Assembly (NCBI GenBank): GCA_001247695.2
Contig: LGRX02027868.1
Span: 1-64,000, forward strand
Reading direction: 5' to 3'
Source of the DNA: Cymbomonas tetramitiformis
Lineage: Eukaryota; Chlorophyta; Pyramimonadophyceae; Pyramimonadales; Pyramimonadaceae
Length of the DNA stretch: 64,000 nucleotides
Part shown: piece after piece, positions 10,800-22,456 of the stretch
Layout: each line of letters starts with the position of its first letter
How positions within the stretch are numbered: the first letter of the stretch is position 1
Made by a program: the position numbers and the translations under genes
The notes under the pieces: model-generated
Databases searched by the model: none
What the model was told of the DNA's origin: nothing
The model's input: only the letters and a program-made list of their open reading frames with translations

Positions 10800-12560
10800 G
10801 ATCTGCAGATAAGCTCTAATAAATTGACCTCCCCTACTCCACCGCCTGAAACCGCTATTTCCATGCCAGATTTACGAGCAGGGTTAGGGTTCCAGGCGCT
10901 GATTCGGATGCCTGCTTCTATTTTCAAATTTGAGCCACCTGCACAACCTACACCTTGCATACACTTCTACAACATCAAAAGCAATATGTTTACCACTTTT
11001 GGTTGGGATTTATCCGTTTTGTTTTCACATCAGCACAATACAGTGCACGATATTTACAATGTCGTTAATTTACTTGCACATTTTCGGTATCAAAATTTCC
11101 GAATTTGCTGTGCACGGAACTCCCCATTTCTCAGCATATACCAGGGCTGGTCCCACGGTTATATAATATATTCGCTGACTGCCCAGATTCTCGCCCTAGA
11201 TTCGCCAACCCCCCCCCTAGGACTTGGATTTTGCCCCGGGGGTACGAAACCCCCCTAGAAAGTCACAACCTGCTGTGGCCCTCCCCCCGTTATCAATCCT
11301 CGGAAGCTCGGACTGGCCCTTCGCATAATTGTTCTTAGATGCGTATGGAAGGTTATGAAAGCGTCGCCGATGTGCAAAAAGCTTATGAGCTATTTTTCAA
11401 GCACCCACGAAGTCGGCGGTGTTTCCGCGGAGTAAGGTTAATTCAAGTACTGTCGGACCTAAACCCTAACCCTAAAAATAAATCCAACGGGGCGCGATAC
11501 ATAACACCCAACGTTGCCATGCACACTGATGGTTTTAGTGCTTGGTGCTGGCCTATTGCATCAAATCTGTAGAAGGCAGCATAATTGTATATAACGTATA
11601 TGTCCCACAACAAGTTTTCGGTGTTTTTTTATGATATATCTAGCTCTTCTATAAATCACTTCTTGACGACATTATAGATGCATGTTTTTGAAAAAATGCG
11701 TGTCTACTTTTATTCTTACAACAATAAAAATATCAATTGAAGTGAATTCTGGAACGAACCACAGAGCTGCACATCTCCTTGAAAGCCTCATGTCAAACGC
11801 ACTTACATTAACGCTAACCGGTACGGTATATGCGATGTTTATGTTATGCAACCTAAGGAGCTACCGAATTACGAGGACGACACTGAGTTCGACCTCTCCG
11901 TGCCGTCGTCGAAGCCGAGGAGTTCGAGGAACTCACATTATAGCTTCAGGTGGACGACGATTACCGGCAGGACACTGACAACGAAGACGGGGATTTGAGG
12001 AACAACGAATCCCTTGCCTTCGCGAAATTAAATCGTCTTATGGGGGGGAACACCACTGGCCATTTCATTGATAACGGTAATCATTGTTGATTGGCCATTG
12101 AATTGTAAATCACCGAGGATGTGCCCCACATGCTCACCTCACCGGTTCATCGGGTCTCTACAAGTACTCGCCATTTTAAGACTACCACCGAAAGTTATGT
12201 ATGCAGTGCCTACTCCATGCAGTAGTGATGAAAAATATTCTTACGCCATCCACATTCAAAGCTACAAAGCAATGCAGATCACCTAGCAAAAACACAACAT
12301 AGTGCATGAAGGATATCATAAAGCATTCTCCTAATACCATGGTGCACACGAGCTCATCTGAGTGAGGATTTCGGAGGTTCGCGCAAATTATGACATCCAT
12401 AAGGTAGCGAAATGCATTTCTGCAGTGCTGCAAACTTGCACAAAGCGACCGCCGCCCTTCATCTCTGCGACCGCTGAGGATGACAGGCGCACCACGAAAA
12501 CAGAGAGTCTGGTCAGAGAACTCATATCCCAGCACTTAACTTGTTTGTGCTGATTGGATT
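10800..12560. other. intergenic, no supported gene
   Basis: Short frames only. A small telomere-like tract, taaaccctaaccctaaa, occurs at about 11460-11476. A C-rich stretch (accccccccctagg) lies near 11210. Confidence 0.4.
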
Positions 12561-12564
12561 GAGC

Positions 12565-13270
12565 TCATCTTATTCTGCCGTATGGCCGCTCCTGCTTCAG
12601 GAAGGTAGCAGTGCCCTTATTGTTGAGAGGCATGGTATTGGAACGCGTTCCCCAACCTCGGACTTCAGTGGCTACTTCGGCTCGGGCAGCTCCGATAGTG
12701 GCGGCCTCTGGCTGTTGGTACACAGGCTCCTTGCCCATGTCCTGCCACATGTTACCAATGAAATCTGGCTGATTTGTTTGCACTGCAACCGATACCACAC
12801 TCTTGTCCCCTTTGCCCAAGCCCTGGGCTCCCTGGCCGCCAGTTCCCACAGCACCCCCCACTCTTTATCTCCAAGAACAACTTCTTCCTCACCAGTTATC
12901 GCATTGATTGCCGCAGAAGCAGGCCGGCCATCTACCAGCAACATCGCAGTGCCTCGGCAAGAGCTCCAGAGAAGGCCTCGAATGCACGACGCCTGAGCCC
13001 TGGGTTTTCTAATAGACATGCCAAAAAAAGCAATACCTGAATGAAAGGATAATTGAAGGAGCTGGCATTGAAAAAGTCGGTGGACATGGCGCCTCCACCA
13101 CCACCGTAATAAGCATCCGCCTTCGAAGAGGCGATTGGCGGGAGAACCTGCACGGATGGAGAGACCTTAGCACTGATGATGCAAGGAGAAATACTTTTGT
13201 CATCGAAGTTCCACTGGTAGAGAAAAAGGTCGCGCCCGAAGCGGATCTTGCTCCCAGCAGACTCGATCAC
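12565..13270 (-). CDS. possible 3'-terminal exons of the CFAP157-like gene
   Basis: Three exon-like stretches follow on the minus strand. The first (about 13270-13037) contains GRDLFLYQWNFDDKS and SVQVLPPIASSKADAYY and ends at a cag|gtattgc donor. The second starts after a ctcag acceptor near 12996 (ASCIRGLLW...). The last encodes GDKSVVSVAVQTNQPDF and ends RPYGRIR at the stop at 12565. The supported CFAP157 exons give about 450 residues against roughly 520 for the family, so a further C-terminal part is expected here. Junction phases are unproven and I do not recognise this segment itself; it could be a separate gene. Confidence 0.4.
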
Positions 13271-13413
13271 ACATCAACACCACCATCCTGCGTGTTCTTA
13301 TCTCAGCCAACCCTGACGTCTACCTCTTAGTCTGCACTGACGTCTGCCTCTTCGTCCTCCCCTCTCAGCACCTCCAGGGAGCGGAGCTTGGCACTTTCCA
13401 TTTCGCTGAGATG

Positions 13414-16400
13414 CTAGCGGCAAAGTGAACAAGGGTTCATACCCATAGCGCCCTCTCCAAAATGGCCAAAGACTGGAAGACAGGATGTGAGAGGCCTGCG
13501 GTGACGCACCAGGCCCGTTTCCATGCCACGCCCGAGACCGAGCAGACGCTGCTGCTTGGAAGACTGAAAGGCATGCAGCTTTTCCAGCAGGTAGCTCAGC
13601 GCTCGCTCACGCTGCTCCAGGCTCAGCTCATCTAGACGCCCTGCGCCGACAAACCAGGCTCCCGCACCCCGTTCAGCTTCCAGCTCACCAACTGTCCACC
13701 GGTTGAAGGTGAACCGTGTCAATTGAGATATTCAGAAGGGAGGCGGAATAAGGAGGGGAAATTGTACCCGGCATGACTGTAATCTCGGGTTCGGCTTCCT
13801 CATCCCTCTGCTCGCGCACCACCGTGATGATTTGTTGCTTGACATCCTGTCAGTCAGCAAACCCACCCAGCCACACACATCCGTCTAAGCATAAGCTGCA
13901 CATCGGAAGGTGTACAGGACCCCGGGTCGTTCCACCAGAAAATAATGGAGACCTCAAGAATGCATACCAACATGGCCGCATTCGCAGCAGACAAGGGGGT
14001 GTACCAGGGCAGCTTGGGCGAGCAGGTGTACGGCATTACCTGTAGGCAAGCAATAAGGAATTTGGCAGTCTCGTCCTGCTGGGTCTGGAACATTTCCACC
14101 TCCTGGCGGCGGCGCTCGTGCTCACGATTGAGACCATCAAAGTCGTCCTGTTTTTGCCCAAGCTCCTCCTCGAGCTGCTTCATCTTCTCATGCAGATCCT
14201 GGCTGTAGTCCACCTGGCGGCTGAGCTCCTCTTCCTCCTCGCGCTTCGCAGCGTCCTGCTGCTTCAGCTTCGCTAGCAGCGTTTTGATTGTCTTCTGGTA
14301 AACGTGGTTGCGCTTCGCCAGCTCGCCCTCAGTCTGCTTGCACAGCTCGATGCTACGCTTCATCGCGGCGTTCTCGTTCAGCAGCTTCTCGTTCTTCTGC
14401 AGCAGCTTCTCCGTCTGACGCGACTGGTACGCCAGCTCGCTTGACATCTGCCAACAGCAGTCCAGTCCCAGTCTGACCTAAAACCCCACTTTTAAGCAAA
14501 GCTCCGGCAACCACCACCAGCAGAGCACACAAGTGTACACCCTACATCCGAAGGTAGACAGATGGCCACATAGGGCACCCTCTCGCCCACCCCCCAATCC
14601 GTCTGAGTCTCCTCACGCTGCCTTCAGCTTCCATCCATCCATGAGTGATGACACTGCAGGGGTAACGATAACGGCAGGCTAGGCCTGCGGTGCAGAAGTG
14701 TGGCCAGACCGGCGTGAAAAGCGTACCGCGCATAGAAAAAAGGAGGGAGCTTCGTCAAAGCATCAGTGAGGCAGGGTCGGCGAACCTGCTCGTTTTCCAT
14801 GATAGTTCGCTTGGTGGTGGTTTCAAGCTGATTATCAGTCAGTTTCATCATGTTCGCCTTAGTTTCTTTGATTTTTTGTGCCATTTCTTTTTTGAGACGG
14901 TCCTTCTCCTGGACCGCCTTGCGCTCGAGATCGCTGTCCGACCACGGCCATCCCCACTCGCATCAGCACACGCAGCACGCGTAAGAGAGCGGGCCGTGCA
15001 AGGGCGCGTCGCACTGATGTCGGAATCCTCCTGGAGAATCAGTAAAGTTCGTTCACCTGATCTTTTCATCATGTTCCCTCCTCTCCTTATCCAACAAAGC
15101 CTTAATTTCCGCGAGCTCTTGCTCCAACGCCAATTTCTTTTCCTGAAACTCTTTCAATTCGTTTAGCTTTGACTGCTGCTGGCTGATTTGCTCTTTCAGC
15201 GCCTCTTCGCTCGCCTGCCGCATACCAGCGCAGAGCAGTTTCAGAGCGGTTACGGAGCTTGTCGGTCGTCAATCCAGATCTCAAGTGAAGCATACGGACG
15301 GGTGGTGAGGCTTCCGCCTTCGACAGTGATATGCAAGCAGGGGCCAGCACGCCGGGATCTGTAAGAAATGAGCATAAGGCATTTTGAGGATGATCTTTTA
15401 CAAACCCACAAATATTATACAAAAAGAACAGATAACAAGATCAGTTCGCTGTGCCCGCCCCTCTCCTCCACAAGGGTACCTCCTACGCTCTCGGGCTGTA
15501 TCGCTAGCCCGGGTCTAAGGTGAACCTGTCGCAAGATTCACTATAAAATCATAAATAGGCTCTTCCTGCAAAAAGAAGCTGGCACAGTTCGACGAGGAAG
15601 AGGGGGAGGGGGCGCAAGCCTGCACCTCGAAGTTCGCTTTCAACTTATCCACTTGCTCCACGAAGCCGGCGTTAGCCGCCAATAGCTCTTCCTCCAGCTG
15701 AATTACTCTCTGCTCCAAGGCTGTCCCAAACACAATGCAGACATTCACGTCTCGGTACTAGAGCGCGACAGGAGCCGTCACCTAGATTGTGTGCGTGCAC
15801 AGCCGACGTGACGAAAGCTTTCTCCCACGGGGTGCGTGCTTGCTAGTTGGTGTGCTAGTCATTGTCCAAGACTCACGGGTGCGGCTACCACAGAGCGAAG
15901 AAGATTTTCTTGCAGTCGCCCGCTGCTTCGGGTATGCAAATATCCGTTTGCCATATAAATATGTCTATATGCGTTGGGGGAAGAGCGAGACGACTTTCAA
16001 CCAGAACCCTTCAGCCAGAGGCCTCACTCGTCGAGCGCGCTTCAGCCAGAGGCCTCACTCATCGAGCGCGCTTCAGCCAGAGGCCTCACTCATCGAGCGC
16101 GCTTCAGCCAGAGGCCTCACTCGTCGAGCGCGCTTCAGCCAGAGGCCTCACTCGTCGAGCGCGCTTCAGCCAGAGGCCTCACTCATCGAGCGCGCTTCAG
16201 CCAGAGGCCTCACTCATCGAGCGCGCTTCAGCTCGTTACCGAGTAGACCAGCAGCACCGCCTGACTGAGTCCGCTTTACCGTGCGATGGGACCATACCGG
16301 AGTGAGACAGCTCCTTGGCTTTGAGCTCGTTCGTGAGGAACTCGCTAATATCCTGTAACGGGCACATTCATTCCAACTTTAAGCAGTATTATTGCTCGCC

Positions 16401-17925
16401 ACTGCTCGCCAATTTGCGGTGCACTGTGAGGTTTCCTTTAGGGTCCCGCCAAGTGGCCGCGCACAAGCAGTGTTTGAGCCTGGGGCGTTCCAGCGTAAAA
16501 GCTCGAGGCTAAACTTCGCCAAGAAAGTTCCCCCCGGCAAGAACGCTACATATCGTGCAACTTGCACGAGCGATTCCGGCTCGCTCGATAGAACTGCGCG
16601 CCATACGCTGGCTAAAGGACAGGTGGCTGTGGAGGCAGGCATCACCTTGAGGTTAATCTTCTGTGTTTCGAGCTCATCTGCCAGCCTGGTGTTCTCGCCA
16701 GTGAGGTGGTCATTATTGTCTAGGCTGCGAGCAATCAAAGCGGCGACGTCAGAACTTGCCGCCGCAGCCGTTCTTAGAAGGGACTAAACTACTCACAGGA
16801 TGATATCCTCGAGGGTCCGAAAAGTGTCGACGAACACCGACACCCTCAACATAAGAGATGGAGCTAACGTCAACAACTTTATAAGCTGGAGCACGGAGGG
16901 AACAGACTTCAGCCACCGGCTTTCCCGCCCCGCGTGGCCACGCATCCGGTCAGTGTTGCATAGGACGCTGGGGCGTTGATATCAGGTGCACAGCGTGCAC
17001 AGAAGCCCCGCGCCTGCGAAGCTGCGCTGTCGGCAGCCACGTGCTCGACCGGCAGGCTTCGGCCTCACACGCTAAGACATTTATAAGAAAGAGACAGGTG
17101 CGGCGCTGGAGCTGAAGATGGAGTGGCCTACGTGATTTGGCCCCGCTCGTGGGAACTGCGGATGCAGGAATGTTGCAGATTTAAAAGCGGCTGATGGAAT
17201 GCGCATGCAAGTTGCTGCAGGGTAAGAGGTGAGTACAGCTGTGATTGCCGCAGCATGCCGGTTGCAGAAGGGGGAGAATTTCTATCATCTGTCCGAGGCG
17301 GGCGTCGATATAAAAACGGCGTTTTTGAAGCAGGTCTCGAGGCGGTGGGGATGTGGAGCCTGCAGGTACTGGCTTGTAGAGAGAGGGGTGTGCCAGTGAG
17401 TTGGCACATACTATTTTCCGAGCTTATTCTTCAGGTGACCTATCACCAGCTCGCGCTCCATCATTTCCTTCTCCTCCTCATCCTGCAGCGCAATAGACGC
17501 TCGTTACACCCTTGCAGTATTCACAGTAGCAAGCACGAGCAAACGGACATCGAATGAGCAGCACGGCGCGTCGGTCTGATCTTGGGTCGTTAGAAATTTA
17601 CGAGAGATAATTAAACCCTGTGGCTCCCGATTGCCGATGCGCATCTCGGAGCGCGGGAGGAAAGACCGAGAGATGCTCTTTTCCTTCACACAACTTGGCG
17701 CCAACGGCAACAAAGTGAAATTATGGGCTTCCCGCTCAACAAGGAGTAATGAGAAGCGAGTCGTTAGCTGTCGCAACACGAAGTACGGGCATTCGACCCA
17801 CAGAAGAGGACTGCGAAGACGCGTTCTATAAATACACAGCGTGGGAAGTTCACTTAAATGAAGATTACCGGCTCGGGCTCTTCGACCGGCTTCTTCTCTG
17901 GCGCCTTTTCCTTTTTGGGAGGCAT
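13414..17925 (-). CDS. CFAP157: CFAP157-like flagellar/basal-body coiled-coil protein, multi-exon
   Basis: Ten exons on the minus strand: 17925-17869, 17482-17412, 16724-16646, 16352-16298, 15720-15626, 15214-15057, 14933-14786, 14447-14040, 13846-13768, and one starting 13691. Every intron is GT-AG and all nine junctions keep frame, including split codons (TA|C, G|CC, AG|C, G|TT). The product starts MPPKKEKAPEKKPVEEPEP (basic then acidic), followed by almost continuous coiled coil (LGKYLDNNDHL; DISEFLTNELKAKE; LEQRVIQLEEELLAAN; DRLKKEMAQKIKE; TEKLLQKNEKLLNENAAMK; RNHVYQKTIKTLLAKLKQQ). The order and spacing of these blocks match CFAP157, a cilia and flagella associated protein linked to basal bodies and axonemes. 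It implies a flagellated host. The exact end of exon 10 and the 3' exons are unresolved. Introns carry minisatellites. Confidence 0.88.
16010..16230. repeat. 31-bp minisatellite in a CFAP157 intron
   Basis: About seven near-perfect copies of a 31-bp unit beginning cttcagccagaggcctcact and ending with tcgagcgcg; copies differ mainly at one a/g position. It lies in the intron between exons at 16352-16298 and 15720-15626, just downstream of the donor. Three long frames on the plus strand here are artefacts of the repeat. Confidence 0.9.
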
Positions 17926-18540
17926 GTTGGTGTGTTTATGTGTCTAGGATAGGCGTGTTAAAGGAAACAGTTGACGCTGTCGGTCAGTTACGTTGTACTT
18001 ACTTTCAGAACTCTGAATGGCCACAAACAAAATTCTTTCCAGAATGCATTCCAGCCAAGTTCAGAAGATTTATGATAGTTCGTGTGGAAAACACACTGCT
18101 CAAAACGACACGGTGCGAAATTGTCTTTGTGTGCAGTGATGCGTGAAATATTGGGTGGAGAACAAGTCTAACAGAAAGAACGTGGAGTTAGGCATCGGTC
18201 AACTTGACATATTTGTGTGAAGCTACTAAAATACTGGTGGTAAAATTCTACCGCGCGTGGTTGTTCTCTTCTAAGCTCCTGAAAACTGTAGAAATCGGGA
18301 ATGCGGTGACTATAATATAGCATATACGACAGGTGATCCAGAAGAACCCACGAGGCCAAGCAAGTAATAAAAAGGGTTTCCTGTGAAATCTTGCGTAGGT
18401 ATTTTTGGGGCGCGGTTCTACAGTAGTTCTTTCTAGCCTACAGCTACATACACGCTATGCGTATGGTATGGTAGCCTGTAGCGCTACATACTGTATTTAC
18501 AGTAGATACAGTAGCGAGTAGCATAGCAGTAGGCCTTCAG
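17926..18540. other. upstream region of the CFAP157-like gene
   Basis: Holds the presumed promoter of the minus-strand gene. No TATA box stands out. Close to 18470-18535 there are short acagta/tactgt repeats that resemble the DNA on the right flank of the PLV. Confidence 0.4.
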
Positions 18541-18542
18541 TC

Positions 18543-19832
18543 TCAGGCCCGTCGTTAGTCCTGGTTTGGGAACTTTGTCGCGATGTCGGCATGTCGTCGT
18601 GTCGTGTCGGATGTCGCTGTCGCGTGACCAGGACTAACGATGAAATTTTTGGGGAAAACCGACATCGCGACCGACATTCACCGTCTACGTGGCGTCCGAC
18701 GTGGCGTCGTGGCAACGGGAAAAACAATTGCATGCAAGCTTAAACGTGAATACAGTGAGAAAGTTGACCGTACCCCGTAAGTCGCTATCCAGCGGCTGTT
18801 GTGTTCGGTATACTAACGTATACCAAACACAGCATAACTATGCATATGAGTTCTCATAAGTGTTAGGAACAACATATTTTTTGCGCGAGCAAGATCCGTC
18901 CAGCATTTAGCATGCTGGACGGTTCTTGTGAGGGGGGGTAATGGACGTGATTCGAGCCAGCCATCTCGACTCACGCCCAGCAGGGACTCATATTGCACAG
19001 CATGAGCATATCACGCATATCATATGAGCATAGGAAACTAATCCTGAGCATCTGACAGTGCACTGTCACCTTTAGCGGAAACGCGAATGTCAACCGCGTC
19101 CACGTTTCCGCCGCGGGGCTCGAAGCGTGTGAATCAAATGACCAAATGAAACACAGATGCGCACATACAACAACGTGAAATATATTTCAGATGTTGTTGT
19201 TAGTATTTCTCACCCTTCCCTTCGGTAGGATACCGAAGGGAATGCCGTTTTGCGGATGCGGTTTCCCGCTTCCGCCACACGAAGCGGAGAATCTGGAATC
19301 TGCTTCCAGTCACCGAATCTGTGCGGGGATGCTTCCTAACGTTCATAATACCTTCTAGTAAAAATTATTTCCATCTAATATATCGCGATTAATTGTTAAT
19401 CTCCTCACTAATCTACCCTGCTGCACTAGGTTTTCACAGTGTAAACTCGGTCAAGTCGCTTGTCGCGTTGCCTACGTGGTCATGTCTTTTTGCCGACGTG
19501 GAACCCGAAAACCGACATGCCCGACATGCGCGACATTAAATGCCTGTGCGCCCTTAAAAAGTTTTGATCTAACGATAGATTTTAAATTAACGCGACATAG
19601 GACGACAAAAAGGAGACAAAATGGGTCGACATGATCTTTTTGGGGCCGACATGATCTTTCGTTTTCGAAGACATGCAGAGATAGTGTCGACCCCAAAAAG
19701 ATCATGTCGACCCTGTCGCATGTCGGCATGTCGCTTTTCAGAATTTTTCAACCAATCAAATCGCCGTGATCAAAAACGCGACAGACCGACATGTCGTCGA
19801 AATTCCCAAACCAGGACTAACGACGGGCCTCA
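18543..19832. mobile_element. non-autonomous Harbinger-like DNA transposon
   Basis: A perfect 27-bp terminal inverted repeat lies at 18546-18572 (starts ggcccgtcgttagtcctgg) and 19803-19829. The flanking tca trinucleotides at 18543-18545 and 19830-19832 fit a 3-bp TNA target duplication, as in PIF/Harbinger. The 1,284-bp body is rich in tgtcg/cgaca subterminal repeats, which often bind transposase, and has no transposase ORF. A second copy of the terminal core in the opposite sense (ccaggactaacga, about 18627-18640) makes a roughly 95-bp foldback at the left end. Confidence 0.8.
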
Positions 19833-20142
19833 AGTCTCTACAGTACTCTATAGTTTGGCTATCATTGGCTATCATTGACTAACTTTGGCTATCCGATTTG
19901 AAATTATGACAGCCCTGTCATCGGGGGGTCTGTGGGGGTGTCTAGGGGTCACAAAAATTAAATTTTGCCGATTTCATCGCCGGCGGGGGTCCCTTTCGTC
20001 GACCCCCCCCAATTTCAGTAGGTTTAGGGTTTAGGTTCTGGGTTTAGGGTTTAGGTTCTGGGTTTAGGGTTTAGGTTCGAGAAATTACGTGAGAATTACG
20101 TCAGAAATCGTAATTTAGTTCAAATGCGTATTTAATAAAATA

Positions 20143-20266
20143 GGGTACCGGGTAGTAGGGTAATGGGCATTTCTAAAAAGAATTTTAAAATGCTATAAGT
20201 TTTTTTACAAAAATACTTTTCTTCCTTTGAAATACTTTTCTAAACAACCCATTACCCTACTACCCC
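20143..20266. repeat. inverted-repeat module, left outer copy
   Basis: gtagtagggtaatggg at one end and cccattaccctactac at the other, separated by about 85 bp that contains tacttttcttcctttgaaat. A long stem with a large AT-rich loop is possible. It is one of seven copies in the element. Confidence 0.85.
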
Positions 20267-20481
20267 TTACTTTTTATATAAATAAATATATATATAAAGA
20301 TAAGTAATTTTATGTTAATCTCTCATATTCCCTCATATTCCCTCATATCAAAATTTGCCGATTTAATCGACGATGCGGGGGGTCCCCTACGTTGACCCCC
20401 CAAAATTTCAGCAGGTTAAATCGCGGAAATAGCATCGTCTCGGTCATCTCGGTAAAAATGCGTATTTAAGAATAAACGAAT

Positions 20482-20610
20482 AGGGTACCGGGTAGTAGGG
20501 TAACGGGCATTTTTAAAAACATTTTCTATTTCATAAAATTTATTCTACAAAAATACTTTTCTTCCTTTGAAATACTTTTTAAAACAACCCATTACCACGT
20601 ACTCATTACC
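20482..20610. repeat. inverted-repeat module, left inner copy
   Basis: Same design as the outer copy, with gtagtagggtaacgggc and a degraded right arm (cccattaccacgtactcatt). It is followed by ctctcacatt repeats and the tttaactttaagaca motif at 20691-20705. Confidence 0.8.
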
Positions 20611-20690
20611 TTTTATTTAAATAAATAAATGTTAATTTATGTTATTCTCTCACATTCTCTCACATTCTCTCATATTCTCTCACATATTTT

Positions 20691-20705
20691 TTTAACTTTA
20701 AGACA
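20691..20705 (+). promoter_or_regulatory. TTTAACTTTAAGACA motif, left TIR copy
   Basis: The same motif precedes five non-structural genes of the virus. Here it points into the 175-bp array, where no full gene remains. Confidence 0.55.
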
Positions 20706-20713
20706 ACGACTTA

Positions 20714-21990
20714 TATGTACCCGAAGTTTCATCCGGAAAGGCTAAGTGTTTCGAAAGTTATGAACCGATGAATATACCCTATTATTTTCGGTTATTTTAA
20801 AGACAAAAGAAATGATATTCAGTTTGGAAGTTATATTGCTCCAAATATTGCATACGATATGTCAAAATGTTCGTCTATCAAAGGACAATATGTACCCGAA
20901 GTTTCATCCGGAAAGGCTAAGTATTTCAAAAGTTATGAACCGATGAATATACCCTATTATTTTCGGTTATTTTAAAGACAAAAGAAATGATATTCAGTTT
21001 GGAAGTTATATTGCTCCAAATATTGCATACGATATGTCAAAATGTTCGTCTATCAAAGGACAATATGTACCCGAAGTTTCATCCGGAAAGGCTAAGTGTT
21101 CCAAAAGTTATGAACCGATGAATATACCAAATTATTTTCGGTCATTTTAAAGACAAAAGAAATGATATTCAGTTTGGAAGTTATATTGCTCCAAATATTG
21201 CATACGATATGTCAAAATGTTCGTCTATCAAAGGACAATATGTACCCGAAGTTTCATCCGGAAAGGCTAAGTATTTCAAAAGTTATGAACCGATGAATAT
21301 ACCCTATTATTTTCGGTTATTTTAAAGACAAAAGAAATGATATTCAGTTTGGAAGTTATATTGCTCCAAATATTGCATACGATATGTCAAAATGTTCGTC
21401 TATCAAAGGACAATATGTACCCGAAGTTTCATCCGGAAAGGCTAAGTATTTCAAAAGTTATGAACCGATGAATATACCCTATTATTTTCGGTTATTTTAA
21501 AGACAAAAGAAATGATATTCAGTTTGGAAGTTATATTGCTCCAAATATTGCATACGATATGTCAAAATGTTCGTCTATTAAAAAGCTCTTACCCCTTTTT
21601 TTTCAGCCAAAACGGTCAAGTATTTCAAAAGTTATGAACCGATGAATATACCCTATTATTTTCGGTTATTTTAAAGACAAAAGAAATGATATTCAGTTTG
21701 GATGTTATATTGCTCCAAATATTGCATACGATATGTCAAAATGTTCGTCTATTAAAAAGCTCTTACCCCTTTTTTTTTCAGCCAAAACGGTCAAGTATTT
21801 CAAAAGTTATGAACCGATGAATATACCCTATTATTTTCGGTCATTTTAAAGACAAAAGAAATGATATTCAGTTTGGAAGTTATATTGCTCCAAATATTGC
21901 ATACGATATGTCAAAATGTTCGTATATTAAAGGACAATATATACCCGAAGTTTAATCCGGAAAGGATAAGTGTTTTAAAAGTTATGATTT
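20714..21990. repeat. 175-bp tandem array, about seven units
   Basis: Units start with tatgtacccgaagtttcatc at 20714, 20889, 21064, 21239 and 21414 (exact 175-bp steps), followed by two variant units and a partial one at 21947. In the variants the start is replaced by aagctcttacccctttttttt and tcagccaaaacgg. Each unit can encode part of one peptide (DMSKCSSIKGQYVPEV, then SYEPMNIPYYFRLF and a stop), which crosses the unit boundary and changes frame in each unit because 175 is not a multiple of 3. It could be an amplified fragment of a lost viral gene beside the left-TIR promoter motif. AT content resembles the viral core. Confidence 0.85.
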
Positions 21991-22456
21991 TGTTTTGCTC
22001 ATTTACCGTTATTCACCTTCATTTTGTAGAACTTAAAGAAATAATAATCAGCAGTCGGTTTTATAATGCATATCAAAAGTGAAAGTAAGTTCACAGTTTT
22101 TACTGACAATAATATCAAGAAGTACCAAGGGCTGAAATACGCAAGGCAAATTAATATGAAAACAAATATGTAGATAATAATGAAAATTGTATTTAAAAAA
22201 ACAAATCACTTCTAAGTTATGCAATAAACAAGAAACCAACAAGGCAGAATAATATGAGAACCAAGAAAATTTTACAGTTGCTACTGAAAATGATATTAAA
22301 ACTGTTTACTTTTAGGTGCAATAAACATGGAAAACTGACTAGCCATGCAAGTCTAACAAGGAACCACCATAACCAAGCAAGCATAATAAACAAAGCAAGT
22401 ATGAAACAAGTTGCAGATCGAGAATAATAAATAAAGTAACATAAAAAATAGTTTGT
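21991..22456. other. AT-rich stretch without a gene
   Basis: Runs of aagcaagcataataaacaaa-type sequence. No frame of note. It may be the 3' flank of the minus-strand gene that ends at 22457. Confidence 0.4.

Larger units (their letters stand above)
19843..20705. repeat. left terminal inverted repeat of the PLV
   Basis: 863 bp, matching the reverse complement of 48149-48989. From the tip inward it has: gtactctatagtttggctat with ggctatc repeats; a GC-rich block; TTTAGGG-like repeats (about 20020-20075); an inverted-repeat module (about 20143-20266); a second diverged copy of the block and module (about 20347-20610); a run of ctctcacatt repeats; and the motif tttaactttaagaca. The outer and inner halves are themselves diverged direct repeats of about 350 bp. 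Confidence 0.95.

Noticed and set aside
15789..16305. Three plus-strand frames with QRPHSSSALQPEASL repeats
   Set aside because: Translation of the 31-bp minisatellite in an intron of the opposite-strand gene.
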